Shown: positions 8,476-16,362 of the stretch, in pieces
Position numbering within the stretch: the first letter of the stretch is position 1
Layout of the letters: each line of letters begins with the position of its first letter
Assembly (NCBI RefSeq): GCF_001205715.1
Contig: NZ_AQQZ01000002.1
Span: forward strand, 243,501-307,500
Source: Pseudaestuariivita atlantica
GTDB taxonomy: Bacteria; Pseudomonadota; Alphaproteobacteria; Rhodobacterales; Rhodobacteraceae
Reading direction: 5' to 3'
DNA length: 64,000 nucleotides
Made by a program: the position numbers and the translations under genes
Notes under the pieces: generated by a model
What the model was told of the DNA's origin: nothing
Database searches by the model: none
What the model saw: only the letters and a program-made list of their open reading frames with translations

Positions 8476-9197
8476 ATCTCGGCGAGGCGGGCGGCGAGGT
8501 CCTCCCGCACCTGCGCAAGCCGCGCGGCATCGGTGCCCCGGATCACCACGTTGACGCCGAACCCGCCATCCTTCTGGAACGGGTAGGAGCCGAAGGACAG
8601 GTCGGGATGGGCCGCGACCATGTCGGCGAGCGGCTTGGCGATGTCGCCTTCGCCACGGTCGACGCGCAGGCTTTCCGACAGCAGCGGCGCACCGCCCGTC
8701 AGCGTCGGCAGGACCGAGGCGACCATCGCCGTGAAGATGCGCGGCACGCCCGCCATGACGTGCACGTTGCCCAGCGTGAAGCCCGGCGCGGCGGAAACCG
8801 GGTTGTCGATCAGCGTGGCGCGCGAGGGGATGCGCGCCATGCGCAGGCGCGCTTCGTTCAACTCGATCCCCTGCGCGTCGTAATGGGCCTGCAACACCGC
8901 GCGGGCATCGGCACGCACGTCGATCGTGTCGCCCATCGCCTCGGCGATGCAGTCGGCGGTGATGTCGTCGTGCGTCGGGCCGATCCCGCCCGAGGTAAAG
9001 ACGTGGTCATAGGCGGCCGAGAGGGCGCGGGCGGCCGCGACGATGGCGGGGGCGTGGTCGGACACGACGCGCGCTTCCTTCAGGTCGATGCCCACGCGGG
9101 TCAGTTCGCCTGCGAGGTGGTGCATGTTGGCGTCGCGCGTGCGGCCCGAAAGGATCTCGTCGCCGATCACCAGCATGGCGGCTGTGGGGTTGGTCAT
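8472..9197 (-). CDS. CinA-like molybdopterin-binding-domain protein
   Basis: Encodes 241 residues. The first 170 are the MoCF/molybdopterin-binding fold with VIGDEILSGRTRDANMHHLAGEL, SGGIGPTHDDITADCIAEA and GFTLGNVHVMAGVPRIF. The length shows it is the stand-alone N-terminal domain of CinA, without the C-terminal PncC nicotinamide-nucleotide amidase. The N-terminal domain of CinA acts as an ADP-ribose pyrophosphatase in some bacteria, so a nucleotide-repair role is possible. It overlaps the GNAT gene by 4 bases. Confidence 0.85.
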   Translation of the reverse strand: MTNPTAAMLVIGDEILSGRTRDANMHHLAGELTRVGIDLKEARVVSDHAPAIVAAARALSAAYDHVFTSGGIGPTHDDITADCIAEAMGDTIDVRADARAVLQAHYDAQGIELNEARLRMARIPSRATLIDNPVSAAPGFTLGNVHVMAGVPRIFTAMVASVLPTLTGGAPLLSESLRVDRGEGDIAKPLADMVAAHPDLSFGSYPFQKDGGFGVNVVIRGTDAARLAQVREDLAARLAEI

Positions 9198-9242
9198 GGG
9201 GCCTCCTTGAGTACGCGCTGGTCACGGTATAGGGCGGCTGTC

Positions 9243-9941
9243 ATGCAGTTTCCATCGCCTCTGGTGCCGGGTCGGCTGATCCGGCGGTACAAACGCTTCC
9301 TTGCCGACGTGACGCTGGAGGACGGGCGCGAGGTCGTGGCGCATTGCGCCAATCCCGGCAGCATGATGGGGCTGGCCGAGCCGGGGATGCGCGTCTGGCT
9401 GGAGCCGAACGACGATCCGAAGAAGAAGCTGAAGTTCGGCTGGCGGCTGGTCGAGGTGCCGGGCGGGTTCGTGGGCGTCGATACCGGCGTGCCGAACCGC
9501 GCGCTGAAGGCGGCGCTGGAGGCGGGGGAGGTCGCGGCCTTTGCCGGCTATGACAGTGTGCGGGCCGAGGTGCCGTATGGCGCGGGCAGCCGTGTGGATT
9601 TCCTGCTGACGGGCGGTGATGCGCCCGATCTGTGGCTGGAGGTGAAATCGGTCACCCTGTCGCGGCAGGACGGTCTGGCGGAGTTTCCCGACAGCGTGAC
9701 CAGGCGTGGAGCCAAGCATCTGGACGAGTTGGCCGGGCGCGTGCGCGCGGGCGACCGGGCGGCGCTTTTGTACCTCGTGCAGCGCACCGATTGCGACCGG
9801 GTCTGCGTCGCCGCCGATATCGATCCCGCCTATGCCGCCGCGTTGGATGCCGCGCGCGGGGCGGGGGTGGAGATCATGGCGCTGGCCGCGAAGATTGACG
9901 TGACCGGGATCACGGTCGGCGGGCCCTTGCCGGTCCTCTGA
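9243..9941 (+). CDS. sfsA: SfsA family DNA/RNA nuclease-like protein (sugar fermentation stimulation protein homologue)
   Basis: Encodes 232 residues from the ATG at 9243, matching the usual SfsA length. Recognisable blocks are PLVPGRLIRRYKRFLADV at the start, VVAHCANPGSMMGL, VPNRALKAALEAGEV, the nuclease-like DLWLEVKSVTLSR and ARFP-equivalent EFPDSVTRRGAKHLDEL. The family has a restriction-endonuclease-like core and was first named as a regulator of maltose metabolism in E. coli; its real role is unsettled. It converges with the next gene, leaving 4 bases between stops. Confidence 0.92.
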   Translation: MQFPSPLVPGRLIRRYKRFLADVTLEDGREVVAHCANPGSMMGLAEPGMRVWLEPNDDPKKKLKFGWRLVEVPGGFVGVDTGVPNRALKAALEAGEVAAFAGYDSVRAEVPYGAGSRVDFLLTGGDAPDLWLEVKSVTLSRQDGLAEFPDSVTRRGAKHLDELAGRVRAGDRAALLYLVQRTDCDRVCVAADIDPAYAAALDAARGAGVEIMALAAKIDVTGITVGGPLPVL

Positions 9942-9945
9942 CCGC

Positions 9946-10584
9946 TTATTCGGGCGGTTCGATCCTCAGGTCGGGGTCGTAGCTGTAGCGCAGGATGTGC
10001 GTCTCCATCTTCATCCCCTCGGCCCAGCTTGCGACATGCTCGGTCTGGTGGATTTCGTCGATCAGCCCGGTCGCGGGGTCGATATAGACGCGGTCGAGCG
10101 ATCCCCACCACGAATTGCCGCGCGCCGGGTGCGGGTCGGTCCGGGTGCGGAAGACGTAGGTCAGCCGGTCCTTGCCGTCGAGCGACGTGATGCCGGGGCA
10201 TTCGGTATCCGACAGGTTGCGCGCCTGCGCCTCGGGCACGGTGCGCTGGGCGGCTTCCATGTCATCGGTCTGCATCCGCTGGCCCGCCGTCCACGGCCCG
10301 TCGAGCGACGGACCCATCCACGTATCGGAGCCCACCATCATCATCAGCATCCCGCCCCGGATGCCCGACACGATGCGGGTGGGCGACTGGGTGTGGATGT
10401 CGAGGATATACTGGCGGCTGCCATCGGGGTTCAGCACCTCCTTCTCTACATGGTTGGGCGGCAGGTTGAACGGGTTGAGCGGGCCGGTATCGAACAGGGC
10501 CGCGATCTCGTCGCGGCAAGCATCGGCGGAGGCAAGCGCCGGGGCCAGCATGGCGGCGAGGGCGATGGCGAGGGTGCGTGTCAT
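9946..10584 (-). CDS. secreted protein of unknown function, copy 2 of a tandem pair
   Basis: Encodes 212 residues with a signal peptide (MTRTLAIALAAMLAPALASA). The mature protein begins CRDEIAALFD and has TVPEAQARNLSDTECPG, LTYVFRTRTDPHPARGNSWWGSLDRVYIDPATG and ends in a YSYDPDLRIEPPE tail. The same order of blocks occurs in the neighbouring gene at 10581 (CTAEIAALFD, AAQVRNLKDTVCHG, TDPDPQFGNAFFGSTDTVFIDPATG, FTYDPTISIEAPE), so the two are tandem paralogues. Both keep two cysteines, one at the mature N-terminus and one in the D-T-x-C block, which could form a disulfide. I do not recognise a known family. Start and stop overlap by 4 bases. Confidence 0.75.
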   Translation of the reverse strand: MTRTLAIALAAMLAPALASADACRDEIAALFDTGPLNPFNLPPNHVEKEVLNPDGSRQYILDIHTQSPTRIVSGIRGGMLMMMVGSDTWMGPSLDGPWTAGQRMQTDDMEAAQRTVPEAQARNLSDTECPGITSLDGKDRLTYVFRTRTDPHPARGNSWWGSLDRVYIDPATGLIDEIHQTEHVASWAEGMKMETHILRYSYDPDLRIEPPE

Positions 10585-11213
10585 TCGGGGGCCTCGATGG
10601 AAATGGTCGGGTCGTAGGTGAAGGTGGTGGTGTAGACGTCGGTCTGCGGCGTCGGCAGCCATGACGAGAAGAGGCCCGTCTGCTGCCAGATCGCCAGCCG
10701 GCCGGTCGCGGGGTCGATGAACACCGTGTCGGTCGACCCGAAGAAAGCGTTGCCGAATTGCGGGTCGGGATCGGTTTGGGTGGTGAAGGTGTAGCCGAGA
10801 TAGTCGCGCCCGTCGCGCGTGACCGTACCGTGGCAGACCGTATCCTTCAGGTTCCGCACCTGTGCCGCCATCATCGCCTTGTGCGTACCCTTGCGGTCGG
10901 CGGGGAAGTTGGCGGGCGAAGGCGTCCATGGCCCGTCTTCGCCGGGGCCGGTCCAGGCGCGGTCCTCCACCGCCAGGGCGTAGGTGCCGGCGCTGTCGTC
11001 GGAAATGGTCTTCAGCGGTGTTTCGACCACCGAGGTGAAGGTCTGTTTCAGGGTGCCGTCCTCGCCGCGGATCTCCTTGAAGTGGCGGTGCGGCGGACGG
11101 GCATAGGCGTCAAGCGCGCCACCGTCGAACAGGGCGGCGATCTCGGCGGTGCAATCGGCGAGGGCGGGGAGCGGTGCCACGCAAAGCGCGGCCGCGCAAG
11201 CGAGGTGTTTCAT
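10581..11213 (-). CDS. secreted protein of unknown function, copy 1 of a tandem pair
   Basis: Encodes 210 residues with a signal peptide (MKHLACAAALCVAPLPALA). It is the upstream member of a translationally coupled pair with the gene ending at 9946; the two share length, signal peptide, conserved cysteines and the motif order described there, but are clearly diverged (roughly a third identical by eye). The repeated DxVxIDPATG and Y-D-P-x-x-x-I-E-x-P-E endings suggest a beta-rich lipocalin-like or lipid-binding shape, but this is a guess. Divergent from map. Confidence 0.75.
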   Translation of the reverse strand: MKHLACAAALCVAPLPALADCTAEIAALFDGGALDAYARPPHRHFKEIRGEDGTLKQTFTSVVETPLKTISDDSAGTYALAVEDRAWTGPGEDGPWTPSPANFPADRKGTHKAMMAAQVRNLKDTVCHGTVTRDGRDYLGYTFTTQTDPDPQFGNAFFGSTDTVFIDPATGRLAIWQQTGLFSSWLPTPQTDVYTTTFTYDPTISIEAPE

Positions 11214-11347
11214 GGCAAATCATCCGGTGCTTACAAAATATGGCGACGAGGATAGCGTGGATGGGCCGACCTGCCAATCCGGGGCACGGGGCTGGCAAAT
11301 GGCGGCGTTTGCGCCTAAGTACCGCCAATGCACAAAGGAGCACGCCC

Positions 11348-12160
11348 GTGAACCGAGAAGAACGTGGCAGACTGACCCGTGATGGCATTCGCCTGTTCGC
11401 CCCGGCGGATTTCGAAGGGATGCGCGTGGCCGGACAGGTCGCGGCAAAGATCCTCGACGAGGTGGCAGAGCATGTGCATGTGGGCCAGACCACCGGCGCG
11501 CTGGACGATTTCATCCGCAATCGGGTGACCGAGCTGGGCGCGACCTCGGCCACGATCGGTTACAAGGGCTACCAGCACGCCAGTTGCATCAGCGTGAACC
11601 ACGTGGTCTGCCACGGCATTCCGGGAACGAAGGTGCTGAAGGAGGGTGACATCCTCAACATCGACGTGACCGTGATCGTCGATGGCTGGTACGGCGATAC
11701 CAGCCGGATGTACGTGGCCGGACGGCTGAGCCGCAAGTCCGAGCGCCTGTTGCAGGTGACCCATGACAGCCTGATGCTGGGCATCGAGGCGGTGAAGCCT
11801 GGCAACACGTTCGGCGATATCGGCCACGCGATCCAGGTCTTCGTCGAAGGCCACCGCATGAGCGTGGTGCGCGATTTCTGCGGGCACGGGCTGGGCCGGG
11901 TGTTCCACGCGCCGCCCAACGTGCTGCATTATGGGCGCGCGGGCACGGGGCCGAAGCTGGAACCCGGCATGTTCTTCACCATCGAGCCGATGGTGAACCT
12001 CGGGCGGCCGGAAACCAAGGTGCTGTCGGATGACTGGACGGCGGTGACGCGCGACAAGTCGCTGTCGGCGCAGTTCGAACATTCGGTCGGCGTGACCGAG
12101 GACGGGGTGGAGATCTTTACCCTGTCACCCGCGCGCCGGTTCCACCCGACCTATTCGTAA
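11348..12160 (+). CDS. map: type I methionine aminopeptidase
   Basis: Encodes 270 residues from a GTG at 11348, chosen because AAAGGAG lies 7 bases upstream. It removes the initiator methionine from nascent proteins. All five metal ligands are recognisable: the two aspartates in DVTVIVDGWYGDTSRMY, the histidine of CGHGLGRVFHAPP, and the glutamates in FTIEPMVN and QFEHSVGVTEDG. The N-terminus (RLTRDGIRLFAPADFEGMR) is slightly extended compared with E. coli Map. Confidence 0.93.
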   Translation: MNREERGRLTRDGIRLFAPADFEGMRVAGQVAAKILDEVAEHVHVGQTTGALDDFIRNRVTELGATSATIGYKGYQHASCISVNHVVCHGIPGTKVLKEGDILNIDVTVIVDGWYGDTSRMYVAGRLSRKSERLLQVTHDSLMLGIEAVKPGNTFGDIGHAIQVFVEGHRMSVVRDFCGHGLGRVFHAPPNVLHYGRAGTGPKLEPGMFFTIEPMVNLGRPETKVLSDDWTAVTRDKSLSAQFEHSVGVTEDGVEIFTLSPARRFHPTYS

Positions 12161-12249
12161 TACGCGTAAGACATCTGCAGATTCCGGCACTTCCGCGTGA
12201 CCGGGCGGCCGCGCTATGCCGCGTCCATTGATTGATCTGGAGATTTGCG

Positions 12250-12894
12250 ATGCGCGGCGTGACGCGGATGCGCCGGCCACGGCTGGTCTTTGCAGGACTA
12301 TGTATTCTGGCTCTTGTCCCGGTTGCGGGTGGGAGTATTCGGTTGGCAGCGATTGCGGGATGGATACCTCTGCAGCCTGACGCGGCAACGAATGGCGCGC
12401 CGCCGGTGGCGCTGGTGACCCATATCATCGCGGCGAACCTGTTCTGCCTGATCGGGGCGTGGCAGGTCACCCTTGCGCCACGTCAGGCCCATCGCTGGGC
12501 GGGACATGCGCTGTTATGTCTGGGCACGGTCGCGGTTGTGGCAGGCCTTGCGGCCATTGTGAACACGCCGATACGGCCCGCGGACGGACCGCTTGTCAAC
12601 GTGCTGCGCTGGGTCGTGGCGTTGGGCTGGCTGGGGACGCTCTGGCTGGGCGCGCGTGCGGCGTGGCAGCGGGATTTTGCACGGCACGGGATCTGGATGG
12701 CCTATGCATTGGCTTTCGCGTTCGGAGCGGGCTCGACCATTCTGGTCGCCATCCCGGTCGAGCTGGTTTTCGGGGAGACGTCGGGCGTGTTGTACGATCT
12801 GACGCTCAATGGCGGATACGTGCTGAACCTGATCGTGGTCACGTTGATCCTGCGCCGTCGTGCGGCGCGGCGGCAGGTCCCGGTTTGGTCGTGA
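12250..12894 (+). CDS. DUF2306-like integral membrane protein
   Basis: Encodes 214 residues from the ATG at 12250. Six or so membrane helices can be seen, including LVFAGLCILALVPVAGGSI, HIIAANLFCLIGAWQVTLA, ALLCLGTVAVVAGLAAIV, VVALGWLGTLWLGARA and VLNLIVVTLIL. The conserved H-R-W-x-G block (APRQAHRWAGHALL) is characteristic of DUF2306. The function is unknown. It is followed by a 180-base repeat block and then the convergent mlaC gene. Confidence 0.7.
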   Translation: MRGVTRMRRPRLVFAGLCILALVPVAGGSIRLAAIAGWIPLQPDAATNGAPPVALVTHIIAANLFCLIGAWQVTLAPRQAHRWAGHALLCLGTVAVVAGLAAIVNTPIRPADGPLVNVLRWVVALGWLGTLWLGARAAWQRDFARHGIWMAYALAFAFGAGSTILVAIPVELVFGETSGVLYDLTLNGGYVLNLIVVTLILRRRAARRQVPVWS

Positions 12895-12903
12895 CAAGGC
12901 GGG

Positions 12904-13072
12904 GTCGGCTGAGGATCAGCCGACCTACGATGCTGTGAAGCTTTTGGTCGGGGGTGTCGGCTGAGGATCAGCCGACCTACGATGCTGTGAAGCTTTTGGT
13001 CGGAGGTGTCGGCTGAGGATCAGCCGACCTACGGCGTCGTGGGAATGTAGGTCGGCTGCTTGCCAGCCGACC
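12904..13072. repeat. 52-bp tandem repeat of the GTCGGCTG hairpin element plus an inverted copy
   Basis: Unit 1 (12904-12955) and unit 2 (12956-13007) are 52 bases each and differ at a single base near their 3' end. A third unit starts at 13008 and keeps its first 26 bases. An inverted copy (GTAGGTCGGCTG, 6 bases, CAGCCGACC) follows at 13047-13072. Each unit opens with an 8-bp hairpin, GTCGGCTG and CAGCCGAC. The block lies between the 3' ends of two convergent genes, like the copy at 6179. Confidence 0.9.
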
Positions 13073-13083
13073 CCCGCCAAAGG

Positions 13084-13689
13084 TCAGCCCGCGGTGCGCA
13101 GGTCCGCGATCAGCTGGTCGATATTGCCGCGGCGGCGGTCGAGCATCGCGCCGATCTCGGTCCGCTCGGTCAGGAGCATGTTCACGCCCTCGATCACCAT
13201 GTTGAAGAACTTGTCGCGGCCCGACCGGTCGGACACCACCCAGTCGATGGTGAAGGGGGCCTCGCCGCGCAGGTAGGCGGTGGTGCGGACTTCGACCGAG
13301 GTTTTCACCGTCTTGGCGCTTTCCACCTCGATCCGGCCGCCGATGAATTCGCGGAACCGCTTGCCGTACTTGCGCGCGATATAGCCCTGGAAGGCTTCGG
13401 TGAAGGCGCGTTTCTGCGCGTTCGAGGCCTGCCGCCCGTCGCGCCCCAGCGTGTAGAGCGCGATGGTGGGCACGTCGGCATATTCCACGAAGATGCGTTC
13501 GAAGTCGCGGATCATCGCGGCTTCGGACTTGCCGGACGCGATGATGCGGTTGATGTCGGCGACGATGCCTTCGACGAGGCGTTTCGCCTTCGCCTCGGAC
13601 AGGGCCAGCGCGGGCAGCGGCAAAGTGGCGAAGGGCAGCGCGGCCATCAGGCCAAGGACGCGGCGGCGGCGAAACGGGTTACTCGGCAT
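13084..13689 (-). CDS. mlaC: MlaC/Ttg2D-family phospholipid-binding periplasmic protein
   Basis: Encodes 201 residues. The start at 13689 gives a leader with an arginine run (PFRRRRVLGLMAALPFA) ending at PALA, so export may use the Tat route. The mature part matches Ttg2D/MlaC: VADINRIIASG, FERIFVEYADVPTIALYTLGRDGR, AFTEAFQGYIARKYGKRF, and a C-terminal ANMLL-type region GVNMLLTERTEIG. MlaC carries phospholipid between outer-membrane MlaA and the inner-membrane MlaFEDB ABC complex to maintain lipid asymmetry. It overlaps mlaA by 11 bases, which confirms the pairing. Confidence 0.88.
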   Translation of the reverse strand: MPSNPFRRRRVLGLMAALPFATLPLPALALSEAKAKRLVEGIVADINRIIASGKSEAAMIRDFERIFVEYADVPTIALYTLGRDGRQASNAQKRAFTEAFQGYIARKYGKRFREFIGGRIEVESAKTVKTSVEVRTTAYLRGEAPFTIDWVVSDRSGRDKFFNMVIEGVNMLLTERTEIGAMLDRRRGNIDQLIADLRTAG

Positions 13690-14446
13690 AGATATCCTCG
13701 TAGGGATCGATAAAGTCGTCTTCGGCCTCAACGCCCAACTCGTCGCGGCGGTTCAGCAGGTAGATCAGCCGCGCCTGCGCGTAGCTGTCGGCGCTGTCAT
13801 AGAGGATCGAATCGAGCGTGTCACCGAACCGTCCCCGGTCGGCCACCTTGCCCGCGATGCGGGCAGCGCGGGCGATGTTGGCCTGCCGCGCGGTCAGCAC
13901 CGATCCCAGAGGGTCGGTGAAGAGGTCGACGACCATGCCCGCCGCGTCCCGTTCGGTGGAGGGGCCGAAGACCGGCAGTTCGAGATACGCGCCTTCGCCC
14001 ACACCCCAGGCGTGCAGGGTCGCGCCGAAATCGGTGTCTTCCTCGGGCAGGCCGGCCTCGGTCGCGATATCGGCGAGGCCGCCGAACCCGAAGGTGGAAT
14101 TCAGCAGGAACCGCGCGGTCATCCGGGTGGCGTTGTTCAGATCGCCCTGCAGGACGTGGTTCACCACCGCCTGCGGCATCGATAGGTTCGACGCGAAGTT
14201 GCTCACCACGCGGCCCGCGGTGCCGTCACCGTCGCCCTTGGACACGCGGCGTGCCACCGGGCGCACCAGCGTCCGGTCGATCCGCTTGTTGAACTCGTGC
14301 CGCTTGCGGTTGGCCGCCTCGTAGGGATCGTTGAACTCGCCCGGCGCACCGCTGGGCGGTGGCGCGGCGCAGGCGGCCACGAGAAGAACCGCGACAAGCG
14401 CGGCCGAACGGCGGAGGAGGCGGGGTAAGGTATTCAACAGTGGCAA
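13679..14446 (-). CDS. mlaA: MlaA (VacJ) outer-membrane lipoprotein
   Basis: Encodes 255 residues. A lipoprotein signal peptide ends in the lipobox VAAC (Cys about residue 26). Family blocks are FNDPYEAANRKRHEFNKRID, FLLNSTFGFGGLADIATEAGL, DFGATLHAWGVGEGAYLELPVFGPST and a DPLG segment. MlaA sits in the outer membrane and withdraws mislocalised phospholipid from the outer leaflet, passing it to MlaC, which is encoded directly downstream. The inner-membrane mlaFED genes are not in this window. Confidence 0.93.
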   Translation of the reverse strand: MPLLNTLPRLLRRSAALVAVLLVAACAAPPPSGAPGEFNDPYEAANRKRHEFNKRIDRTLVRPVARRVSKGDGDGTAGRVVSNFASNLSMPQAVVNHVLQGDLNNATRMTARFLLNSTFGFGGLADIATEAGLPEEDTDFGATLHAWGVGEGAYLELPVFGPSTERDAAGMVVDLFTDPLGSVLTARQANIARAARIAGKVADRGRFGDTLDSILYDSADSYAQARLIYLLNRRDELGVEAEDDFIDPYEDIYAE

Positions 14447-14628
14447 TCCGGTGCGGCGTTTCGTAATCCACGTATCAGTTTAATGAACCTAGGCCATGAC
14501 ATTGATTTTCCCAGAGCCCGGACGGTGGTTCACCGCTGCTGTGGCGAAAGGGCGACATTGACGAGCTTCGGCCCTTTCATGGCATAGTGCCGGGGTCGGG
14601 GAAAAGATCAGACGGCGGAAAGACGCGC

Positions 14629-16362
14629 ATGAAACCGAAAAGTGACGAAGCCGGACGCGAGGAGTTGCGCGCGGCGCGGCGTGAAAGCCGCAAGTATTAC
14701 TGGTTTGTCGCCATTTTCAGCTTCTTCGTGAACATGCTGATGCTGACCGGCCCGATGTACATGCTGCAGGTCTATGACCGGGTGCTGGGTTCGCGGTCAG
14801 AGGCGACGCTGGTCGCGCTGTCGGTGCTGGTGGTGTTCCTGTACGGCATGATGGGCCTGCTGGACTATACCCGTGGCCGGGTGATGGGCCGCGTCGGCGC
14901 GCGGTTCCAGCAAAAGCTGGACCTGCGGGTCTTCGACGCGGTGGTGCGCCGGTCGGCGCTGGTGCAGGACGAAACCGGCGCAACCGGCCTGAAAGACCTT
15001 GAATCGGTGCAGCGGCTTTTGTCTTCGCCCGTGCTGATGGCGCTGTTCGACATCCCGTGGACGCCGTTCTTCCTGCTGGCGATCGCGATCTTCCATCCGT
15101 GGCTCGGCGCGCTGGCGCTGGTGGGCGGGGCCTTCCTGATCCTCGTGACCTTCATCAACCAGGCGATGACCCGCAAGCCGCAGCAGGAAGCGGCGGGCGC
15201 GTCCTACCAGTCGGAGGCGATGGGCGACCAGATCCGCAAGGAGGCCGAGATGGTGCAGGCGATGGGCATGCGCGAGGCCGCGTTCCAGCGCTGGACCGTC
15301 GCGCGCACCCGGTCTCTTGACAGCCAGGTGCGGTCGGCGGACCTGCTGGGCACCTTTTCGACCACGACCAAGACGTTCCGCCTGTTCCTGCAATCGGCGA
15401 TGCTGGGCCTGGGCGCGTACCTTGTGCTGCAGAACGAACTGACGCCGGGCGCGATGATCGCCGGGTCGATCCTGATGGGCCGGGCGCTGGCGCCAATCGA
15501 GATGGCGATCAACCAGTGGGCGCTGGTACAGCGCGCGCGCAAGGGCTGGGACAACCTCGCCCAGCTTCTGAGCGAGGTCCCGCCCGAGCCCGAGCGCACC
15601 GAACTGCCCGCGCCGCAGGCCAAGCTGGACGTGCAGCAGGTCACGGTGGTGCCGCCGGGCGAAAGCCAGGCCAGCCTGCGGATGGTGTCCTTCTCTCTCA
15701 AACCCGGCCAGGCGCTGGGCGTGATCGGCCCGTCGGGGGCGGGCAAGTCGACGCTGGCGCGCGCGCTGACGGGTGTGTGGCGTCCGGCGGGCGGCAAGAT
15801 CCGGCTGGATAACGCCGCGCTCGACCAGTACCCGGTGGGCGTGCTGGGCCAGCATATCGGCTACCTGCCGCAGCGGGTGCAGCTGTTCGACGGCACCATC
15901 GCGGAAAACATCGCCAAGCTGTCGCCGCGCCCGGATGCCGAGAAGGTGGTCGAGGCCGCCAAGAAGGCCGATGCGCACGAGATGATCCTGAAGCTGCCGC
16001 ACGGCTATGACACGCCGGTCAGCGCGGCGGGTGGCCGCCTGTCGGGCGGGCAGGTCCAGCGGATCGGGCTGGCGCGGGCGATGTATGGCGATCCGGTGCT
16101 GCTGGTGCTGGACGAGCCGAACTCGAACCTCGACAACGAGGGGTCCGAGGCGCTGAACAAGGCGATCCGGTCGATGCGCGACCGCGGCAAGTCGGCGATC
16201 ATCATGGCGCACAGGCCTTCGGCGATCCAGGAATGCGACATGCTGTTGATGCTGGATGGCGGTGCGCGCACGGCCTTCGGTCCGAAGGACGAGGTGCTGA
16301 AGAACGTCGTGAAGAACTACCAGGACATCAAGCAGAACACCGGCGGAGGCGGCGTGCGATGA
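14629..16362 (+). CDS. type I secretion ABC transporter (PrtD/HlyB-like, membrane and ATPase domains fused)
   Basis: Encodes 577 residues from the ATG at 14629. The N-terminal third is a six-helix exporter domain (YYWFVAIFSFFVNMLMLTG, LVALSVLVVFLYGMMGLL) and the C-terminal ATPase has Walker A GPSGAGKST, signature RLSGGQVQRIGLARA and Walker B LLVLDEPNSNLD. There is no N-terminal C39 peptidase or peptidase-like domain, so it is the PrtD/AprD class that exports RTX-type proteins. Its start of translation is coupled downstream: the HlyD gene overlaps by 4 bases. No RTX substrate or TolC gene is present in the window. Confidence 0.9.
   Translation: MKPKSDEAGREELRAARRESRKYYWFVAIFSFFVNMLMLTGPMYMLQVYDRVLGSRSEATLVALSVLVVFLYGMMGLLDYTRGRVMGRVGARFQQKLDLRVFDAVVRRSALVQDETGATGLKDLESVQRLLSSPVLMALFDIPWTPFFLLAIAIFHPWLGALALVGGAFLILVTFINQAMTRKPQQEAAGASYQSEAMGDQIRKEAEMVQAMGMREAAFQRWTVARTRSLDSQVRSADLLGTFSTTTKTFRLFLQSAMLGLGAYLVLQNELTPGAMIAGSILMGRALAPIEMAINQWALVQRARKGWDNLAQLLSEVPPEPERTELPAPQAKLDVQQVTVVPPGESQASLRMVSFSLKPGQALGVIGPSGAGKSTLARALTGVWRPAGGKIRLDNAALDQYPVGVLGQHIGYLPQRVQLFDGTIAENIAKLSPRPDAEKVVEAAKKADAHEMILKLPHGYDTPVSAAGGRLSGGQVQRIGLARAMYGDPVLLVLDEPNSNLDNEGSEALNKAIRSMRDRGKSAIIMAHRPSAIQECDMLLMLDGGARTAFGPKDEVLKNVVKNYQDIKQNTGGGGVR

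Noticed and set aside
12904-13072. CRISPR-like array
   Set aside because: The 52-base units are contiguous with no unique spacers, contain a self-complementary hairpin, and no cas genes are near.
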